Assembly (NCBI GenBank): GCA_963575745.1
Contig: CAUYUJ010001703.1
Location: 515,436 to 537,935 of the forward strand
DNA from: Prorocentrum cordatum
Lineage: Eukaryota > Sar > Dinophyceae > Prorocentrales > Prorocentraceae
DNA length: 22,500 nt
Reading direction: 5' to 3'
The notes under the pieces: generated by a model
Told to the model about the DNA's origin: nothing
The model's database searches: none
What the model saw: only the letters and a program-made list of their open reading frames with translations
In this document: positions 17,892 to 22,500 of the stretch, piece after piece
How the letters are laid out: every line of letters begins with the position of its first letter
How positions within the stretch are numbered: the first letter of the stretch is position 1
Position numbers and translations under genes: made by a program

Positions 17892-20420
17892 CTATGTTGC
17901 AGGATGGGCATCTGCCCCTCCTGGAGCCGCGGCGCCGAAGAGCGGGCGCGCGCTGCGCTGGCAGGAGTGCAGCGCCGTAAGTAAGCTGGCCGGGCCTCCC
18001 CCCATCAAGTGCAGCACCAAGTGCAGGGCGGTGTGCTTCTGGATGTTGTAGTCCGAGAGCGTTTGGCTGTCGTCCAATTGCTTTCCCGCGAAGATCAGGC
18101 GTTGCTGGGCCGGAGGGATGTCTTCCTCGTCCTGGGCCGTCTCTTTCACTCTGCGGAGCGTATCAGCGGTCACCACGTCGATTGTGATCGTCTTCCCCGT
18201 GAGCGTCTTCACGAAGAGCTGCGCGCTTCCGCGGCCGTGGGTTGCGGCCGAAATTCTCGGCAATAGTCCCGGGCTCGGCCCAGGCAATTGCCGCTGGCAG
18301 AGGTCGGAGGTGGGAGCGTCCGTGTTGGAGTGGGCGCGGAGCAGCTCGGCGCGCCCGGGCAGCGCCTGGGGCGGCGCCGCGGGCGCCAGCAACGTATCCG
18401 TAGCCACGGTAGAGGGGTCGCAATCGTGCAATTGGGGGTCCTGCTGCTGCCGGCTGTCGTCGTGCTGTTCCTCGAGCTGTTGCTCGCCGTCGTGCGGCTT
18501 GAGGTGCTGCTGCTGCTGGTTTCCACAGGCCTGCCCCTGGTCATCGTGGATGTTGCGGTGGATGTTGTGGTCGCCTGTATCCTCCTGGTCGACGTGGATG
18601 TCGTGGTGCATGCTGTGGTGGATGTCCAGGTCCTCGTGGGAGTCGCGGTGGACGTCGACGTTGTCGTCCGCGTCTTCTTGGTCGTCATGGGTGTCGCGGG
18701 GGATGTCCTGGGCGTTCTCTTGGACCGTGTTGCGGTTTTCGATGGGGCCCCCAGTCCAAGTAACACAGCACAATAATTCGAGCCCAATGTCGGCAACAGC
18801 GGCGGCGTGGAGAGCGTCGCGGGGCAGGGCGGCGGCGTTGGTCTGAGGGGTGCCGTCGTGAAGGGTGGCGTCGCCGTTGCGCTCGTGGACGGGCGCTGGC
18901 GTTGGTGCCACGTGCAGGCGTCGATGCAGTCGCATGGCGGTGGAGCCGTCGTCAATGCAGCCGCGGGCGCTGGCGGCTCGCGCCGGGGGCGGCTGCTGTC
19001 GCTGCCGCTCTGGGGGATGCCAGCCCATCCTCGGCTGCTGATCCTCGCCGTGCTGCTCCTCGACATGCTGTTGGTGTGGACTTTGTGGGTTGTGGTCGTC
19101 GTGGATGTCCTTGTCATCGTTGTCGTGGTCGTGGTCGTCTTGCTCGTCGTGAGTGTCCGGGCTGTCGAGGTTGTCGAGGGTGCCGTAGTTGCCGTGGTCG
19201 TGGGCGTCGTGTTTTTTCTGGGCGTTGCGGTTGTCGTGGTAGCCTTGACTGTTGCTGTGGGTGCTGGCGTCGGAGCTGCCATGGACGCTGGCGTCAGTGC
19301 TGGCGCGAGTGCCTGCGATGGTGCTAGTTTTAGTGTTGATGCGGCCGTTGTCGCCTGTGATGCTGGTGTCTATGCTGATGTGTTGGTAGTCCTGCGGGGC
19401 GCCCTTCCAGGTCTCGGTGGGCTGGTGGTTGCACCCCTTCACCGCTCCGGAACCCGCTTCAAATATCGAGGAGTCCCCCGGCCGTTGCGCGGAGTCCGCC
19501 GCCAACGCCTCGTGGACCGCTATCAGCGACGAGTCCTGGTCCTCCTCCAGCTGGGTGTTCCCCTTCAGCGTCTTCACGAAGGGCGGCATTCCTGCGTTGG
19601 TGATGCTGGCGTCGGTGCCGGCGTCGGTGATACTGGCGTCGATGATGTTGGTGTCTGGGCTGGCGTCGGTGCTTGTGTCGGCGTTGTCGACCATGTACCC
19701 AGAGCCCGCCTCCAGCACCTCTGAAGTCGCCATTTCCAACGAATTATCCGACAGTCCTGCAGGATCCCTGACTGGGAGGCGCAAGAAAGTGCGGGGCGGT
19801 GAGGTACAATGGACCGGACCAGAAGCGGGCGAGGGACCCTGGGGGTCCGGCGGGGGGGGGTCCATTGAGCACGGTAGCCCCCCATCGATCCCCCCGGCCC
19901 CCCAGGTCGTTTGTCCCGAGCTCCCCTTCGGAAGTTGACAGGTCTTGTTGCCGTATCCCCTTGTCCCAGCCCTTGTCCCAGTCGTGTAGCCGTCGTAGTT
20001 GTCGCTAGTGAGCAGGTGCCCGAAGACAAGTTCAGGCACGTACACCTTGTGCTTCTTGTGAATCGATATGGGCAGCCCCTTGCCATAGTTGGTGACCTTG
20101 ATGCGCTTCTGCTTCGTATCGATCTCAACGTTGATGTAGTTCATGGTCTTGTCGCGCTGCAGGTTGTCCTCAGAATTCACCAATATCTCGCCGAACATTT
20201 TGTAGAGGGGCGGCACGCAGGTGACGTTGCGGAAGTCCATCTCCTCCTTCTTGCTGTCCCAGATCCACGGGCTGTCGTCCTGCTTTTTCACGGAGCCCAC
20301 GTAGGTGTCCGGGCGTAGGATCTGCTCCACGGTCTTGGAGCGGCGCAGCCCAGAGCCCCCGTCGCCACTCTCGACGCGCTCGGCCTTCTTGATATGCTTC
20401 TTCACCCCTTTCGGAGGCAT
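17892..20420 (-). CDS. Topoisomerase II N-terminal ATPase-ubiquitin chimera
   Basis: An 842-codon frame. Residues 1-162 match the start of eukaryotic DNA topoisomerase II (GHKL ATPase): [30 protein letters not shown] with the N-box Glu and Asn, NYGKGLPI, and [17 protein letters not shown]. The homology fades in the ATP-lid region, where GGRNGYGAK is expected but [13 protein letters not shown] is found, including a 12-bp tandem duplication. No transducer, cleavage or gyrase-A part follows. Residues about 163-230 are Pro-rich, 245-275 Ser/Thr/Asp repeats, 281-288 a ubiquitin-like scrap (FVKTLKGN), and about 395-460 and 570-670 His/Asp/Asn/Gln-rich. Residues 733-808 form a ubiquitin domain (about 68% identical to ordinary ubiquitin by my alignment) followed by 34 extra residues. 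The frame is open 96 codons upstream, but spliced-leader relics at 20543-20576 place that part in the 5' UTR, so the ATG at 20420 is the start. It could be a functional fusion, or a truncated retrocopy that reads into repeats and a ubiquitin fragment. I see no cis-splicing signal that restores topoisomerase II. Confidence 0.6.
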   Translation of the reverse strand: MPPKGVKKHIKKAERVESGDGGSGLRRSKTVEQILRPDTYVGSVKKQDDSPWIWDSKKEEMDFRNVTCVPPLYKMFGEILVNSEDNLQRDKTMNYINVEIDTKQKRIKVTNYGKGLPISIHKKHKVYVPELVFGHLLTSDNYDGYTTGTRAGTRGYGNKTCQLPKGSSGQTTWGAGGIDGGLPCSMDPPPPDPQGPSPASGPVHCTSPPRTFLRLPVRDPAGLSDNSLEMATSEVLEAGSGYMVDNADTSTDASPDTNIIDASITDAGTDASITNAGMPPFVKTLKGNTQLEEDQDSSLIAVHEALAADSAQRPGDSSIFEAGSGAVKGCNHQPTETWKGAPQDYQHISIDTSITGDNGRINTKTSTIAGTRASTDASVHGSSDASTHSNSQGYHDNRNAQKKHDAHDHGNYGTLDNLDSPDTHDEQDDHDHDNDDKDIHDDHNPQSPHQQHVEEQHGEDQQPRMGWHPPERQRQQPPPARAASARGCIDDGSTAMRLHRRLHVAPTPAPVHERNGDATLHDGTPQTNAAALPRDALHAAAVADIGLELLCCVTWTGGPIENRNTVQENAQDIPRDTHDDQEDADDNVDVHRDSHEDLDIHHSMHHDIHVDQEDTGDHNIHRNIHDDQGQACGNQQQQHLKPHDGEQQLEEQHDDSRQQQDPQLHDCDPSTVATDTLLAPAAPPQALPGRAELLRAHSNTDAPTSDLCQRQLPGPSPGLLPRISAATHGRGSAQLFVKTLTGKTITIDVVTADTLRRVKETAQDEEDIPPAQQRLIFAGKQLDDSQTLSDYNIQKHTALHLVLHLMGGGPASLLTALHSCQRSARPLFGAAAPGGADAHPAT
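17997..18224 (-). other. Ubiquitin domain of the chimera
   Basis: A full 76-position ubiquitin fold: [16 protein letters not shown], then [19 protein letters not shown], and HLVLHLMGG. Lysines equivalent to 6, 11, 27, 48 and 63 and Ile44 are kept; positions 29 and 33 are not Lys. The two C-terminal Arg needed for normal E1 activation and processing (72 and 74) are His and Met, and the chain continues past GlyGly. This suggests a built-in ubiquitin-like module or a decaying copy rather than a conjugated modifier. Confidence 0.85.
18430..19345. repeat. Imperfect triplet/short-period repeats in the linker
   Basis: GTCGTGG/GTCGTCGTG-type units (minus strand CACGACGAC) code for His/Asp/Asn/Gln-rich stretches, in two blocks near 18430-18715 and 19080-19260. 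Frames on the opposite strand are also open here (Val/Leu/Trp-rich), so openness alone is weak evidence of coding. Confidence 0.7.
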
Positions 20421-20542
20421 GGCTCGCCGGGCCGCGACCCGCGCGCTGGGCGTGGCCGAGGCGGAGCACGCCTCTCCAGCTTCTCTCGGGGGGGCGGCCG
20501 CCGGGCCCCTGCCGGCAGGCGGGCGGGGGGCTTGGGCCGCTC

Positions 20543-20576
20543 CTTGAGCCTTGAGCCAAGGTTCCCTTGAGCCAAA
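20543..20576 (-). other. Clustered spliced-leader relics
   Basis: On the minus strand, in order: TTTGGCTCAAG (20576-20566), a 6-nt spacer, TTGGCTCAAG (20559-20550) and an overlapping GCTCAAG (20549-20543). All match the 3' end of the dinoflagellate spliced leader (TTTTGGCTCAAG). A weaker TTGGTTCAGG lies just upstream, near 20590-20600. They are 123 bp or more upstream of the ATG at 20420. Successive leader relics are the accepted mark of trans-spliced mRNAs that were copied back into the genome. Confidence 0.78.
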
Positions 20577-20735
20577 CGAGAGCGAAGTTCCTGAACCAAG
20601 TGTAACATGTCCCGAGCAAGAGCGCGATTTCAGAGCGCCGAGAGCGCCATCCCTGAATAGAGTGTGAAGAATTCTCCGACGAGAACGCCATTCCCGAACT
20701 ATTTGCATAGAAGTCTGTAGCGACAGCCCGATGTC
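20577..20735. repeat. Degenerate tandem repeat upstream of the chimera
   Basis: CGAGAGCG-type starts at 20577, 20639 and 20680, each followed by a CCTGAA-like box and AGTGTGAA or related sequence, with 41-62 bp spacing. It occupies the 5' flank, where a promoter would be expected; no TATA or TTTT-type core element can be assigned. Confidence 0.5.
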
Positions 20736-20937
20736 TCAATACATTGTGGGAGTGCTCGGAGAGCCCTTCAAAACTCCCTTCTGCAACTTAGTGTTGATCC
20801 CCCTTTCGGTTCCAATTGCGTTTTCAATTTACATGCCATTCCCGGGGCTCGCACCTACGTGTTTCCAGAGGAAGTCTTGTGCTTCAGAATGCGCTGTAGG
20901 GCCGCGAACTACAACAACAATGGCTCCCGCCTGATAT

Positions 20938-21095
20938 TTCCTCACAACTTATTGTGTCAAAAGCGTGCTCTCGCACGGGCAGTTCCCTCACAATGCATAC
21001 AGGGATCGCGCTGTCGCGTCGTACTTCCTCGCAATGCATCGCGGCGCAGCAATCACGGTCTCGCTCTGCACTTCCACAAGACTTGCTTAGGAATC
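20938..21095. repeat. About 45-bp degenerate tandem repeat
   Basis: TTCCTCACAA / TTCCCTCACAATGCAT / TTCCTCGCAATGCAT / TTCCACAAG blocks start near 20938, 20983, 21025 and 21072, each followed by a GC-rich half with TCTCGC or similar. The array ends where MITE copy 2 begins. Confidence 0.6.
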
Positions 21096-21101
21096 GTGCT
21101 A

Positions 21102-21267
21102 TCGTTGGGTCGGGCATCCCCCCCTACAGGCGGATTTTGGACGAAACATAAACCATATTCAAAACATGCACCCAAATTGTCAAAACAACTTTAAAAAAAA
21201 CGTCCCCAGATTATTTTTTACTATTTTTGAATATTCCTCCTATAGAGCGACAGGGCCGACTTAACGC
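21102..21267. mobile_element. MITE copy 2, 166 bp, TA flanks
   Basis: Related along its length to 8704-8860: the left end TCGTTGGGTCGGGC, CCCCTACAGGCGGATTTTGGA, an AT-rich interior, TTTTTTACTATTTTTGAAT, and the right end CCGACTTAACGC. The terminal repeats are inverted and TA borders both ends (21100-21101 and 21268-21269). It has no coding capacity, so its movement would have needed a transposase from elsewhere. Confidence 0.82.
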
Positions 21268-21269
21268 TA

Positions 21270-22125
21270 TCGTTTGAAACTTCCTTGCGACTCATGCTAG
21301 ATTGACGCTTCAACGACCCGCCCGCTCGACCCTGGCCGTCTGGGCCCACCCGCCCGACATGCCCGTTAGGGTCCGCCCAGCGGACACACCCGTCTGGTTT
21401 TGCCGCTTGTACTCCTGCTCCTAGGCCCCCCTCCGGCACATCTCTCTCGGGGGCGCGCAAACATGGATTAGCGGTCCATGGATTTGGCGCGCGGTCGCCA
21501 AGTTCATGGATCGGGGAAGGTGCCCTCCACAAAAATGCTGCCGGCGCCTACTCGCTGGGCAGCGGAAATCCGCGATTTCCTATGGAAACGGGACGCGTCG
21601 CTAATCCAAGCCCTCTTAATCCATGTTTGCGATCGCCTGACTCCTGCACATCTCTCTCGTGCTCCATCCTTCTCCTTCCTCCTTGTCTCTTCCCTCTTCA
21701 CTTCCTTCCCCTGTTTCAGGGGCTGCGCCAACCACATCTCGCAGGCAAGGGAGATGTCACCCGGAAGGGGGTACAATCGAAGACGGAGAGGGCGGGTACC
21801 GTTTGGGATAGTCATGTTGAATGACACGTGAGCCAATAAGGGCCAATAATCTTGAACTTGCTGTTATAAATCGTTGTAAACTCAAGGACGGCGGCCCAAA
21901 CTGATGCGCAAGACTTTGCCGCGAAACACAGGGTGCGAGCCACCGGAGGGGCACGTCAATTGAAAAATACATACACTCCAAAACTGTATTAAGACAACGT
22001 AGGTTTAGACGTTTAGACACGTCGAACATCGAAAAAATGTTTGACCCTCCTGCGAGAGCCAGCTCTGGAAGCGCACATTATAGCAATGCACCGCGGTGCC
22101 TGTGTTGATGCTTCTGAATAGGATT
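21270..22125. other. Gene-poor stretch with a strong pyrimidine tract before AG
   Basis: From 21655 to 21716 the plus strand is almost pure pyrimidine, ending TTCCCCTGTTTCAG at about 21719, a good-looking splice acceptor. The frame after it is short (about 37 codons, Arg-rich) and unrecognised. CATCTCTCTCG occurs twice (near 21439 and 21648), and AACATGGATTA near 21460 has an inverted partner near 21618. I call no gene. Confidence 0.4.
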
Positions 22126-22129
22126 GTGC

Positions 22130-22500
22130 TGGCAATTGTGCCGATTGTTGTGCTAGCGGGTGGTGCCAAGGGGTTGAGGTCGGGGCTTGTGCTCGGGGGT
22201 GGTACTGGGGGGCTGTGCTTGGAGGTTGCGCTGGGTGTCTGCGCTGGGGGGCGCGCTGGGAGGTTGTACTGGGGATTGCGCAGAGAGGGGGGGGCTGGGG
22301 GGTTGTGCTAGGAATGTGCTGCTGGGTTGTACTGGGGGTTATGCTCGGGGGTTGTGCTGCGGGGTTGTGCTTGGTGTGTGCTAAGAGGTTGCGCCCGGGG
22401 GGGGCGCTTGGGGGTTGTGCTGGGTGGTCGCGCTGGGGCTTGCGCTGGGCGTTGTGCTGGGGGGTCGTGCTGGAGGTTACGCTCGGGGTGTTGCGCTTTG
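22130..22500. repeat. 13-bp satellite array (GGTTGTGCTGGGG)
   Basis: At least 25 imperfect copies running off the right edge. The unit is similar to the reverse complement of the 2041-2640 unit (GGTTGTCTTGGAG). Gly/Leu/Cys-rich ORFs across it are repeat products. Confidence 0.9.

Noticed and set aside
18398-18406. CCGTAGCCA, identical to the start of the spliced leader
   Set aside because: Only nine bases, not followed by the rest of the leader, and inside the low-complexity linker on the opposite strand; best read as chance.
18288-19724. Long plus-strand ORFs rich in Val/Leu/Trp/Ser
   Set aside because: Antisense reading of the chimera's repeat linker; no domain or start support.
20421-20708. 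N-terminal extension of the topoisomerase-ubiquitin frame to an upstream ATG
   Set aside because: It would translate the spliced-leader relics and the upstream repeat, and topoisomerase II homology begins only shortly after the ATG at 20420.
1-22500. tRNA, rRNA and spliced-leader RNA genes
   Set aside because: Read through for cloverleaf arms with GTTCGA-type loops, rRNA core motifs and a full leader with Sm site; nothing convincing was found by eye.

Overview
The window looks like nuclear DNA of a dinoflagellate. The evidence is high GC, very low coding density, many triplet and 13-bp satellite arrays, an interspersed LINE, and above all clustered copies of TTTGGCTCAAG, the 3' end of the dinoflagellate trans-spliced leader, just upstream of a eukaryotic topoisomerase II start codon. 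High GC and repeat richness would suit a Prorocentrum-like genome, but the genus is a guess. I saw no rRNA, tRNA or CRISPR array and no bacterial-style operon.

Layout, left to right. 1-2.03 kb: one long minus-strand ORF for an unrecognised protein with transposase-like features, ending in a GGA-repeat tract. 2.04-2.64 kb: a 13-bp satellite that creates spurious ORFs. 2.8-7.2 kb: gene-poor DNA with polypyrimidine triplet tracts, a near-perfect 170-bp palindrome (4513-4682), a G-rich minisatellite, a sharply bounded AT-rich island (5.12-5.54 kb) holding two 76-bp repeats, a 202-bp direct repeat pair and a second dispersed repeat pair. 7.2-12.5 kb: no convincing gene; foldback elements, a TA-flanked MITE, more arrays with related units and one possible exon. 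12.5-17.4 kb: a dead minus-strand LINE (ORF1 with coiled coil, exonuclease/endonuclease/phosphatase-type endonuclease, reverse transcriptase, C-terminal Cys/His knuckle), with (GAT)n on both sides. 17.9-20.4 kb: an 842-codon minus-strand ORF that begins with the N-terminal ATPase part of topoisomerase II and ends with a diverged ubiquitin domain, joined by a long His/Asp/Asn/Gln-rich linker. 20.5-22.5 kb: spliced-leader relics, degenerate tandem repeats, a second MITE copy and another 13-bp array running off the window.

The genes form no evident pathway. The picture is of sequence shaped by retroposition (leader relics, LINE), small inverted-repeat transposons and expansion of short repeats. 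The most notable objects are the leader-tagged topoisomerase II-ubiquitin chimera, the MITE family with TA duplications, the large palindrome whose arm motif recurs elsewhere, and the set of satellites built on similar units at several places.
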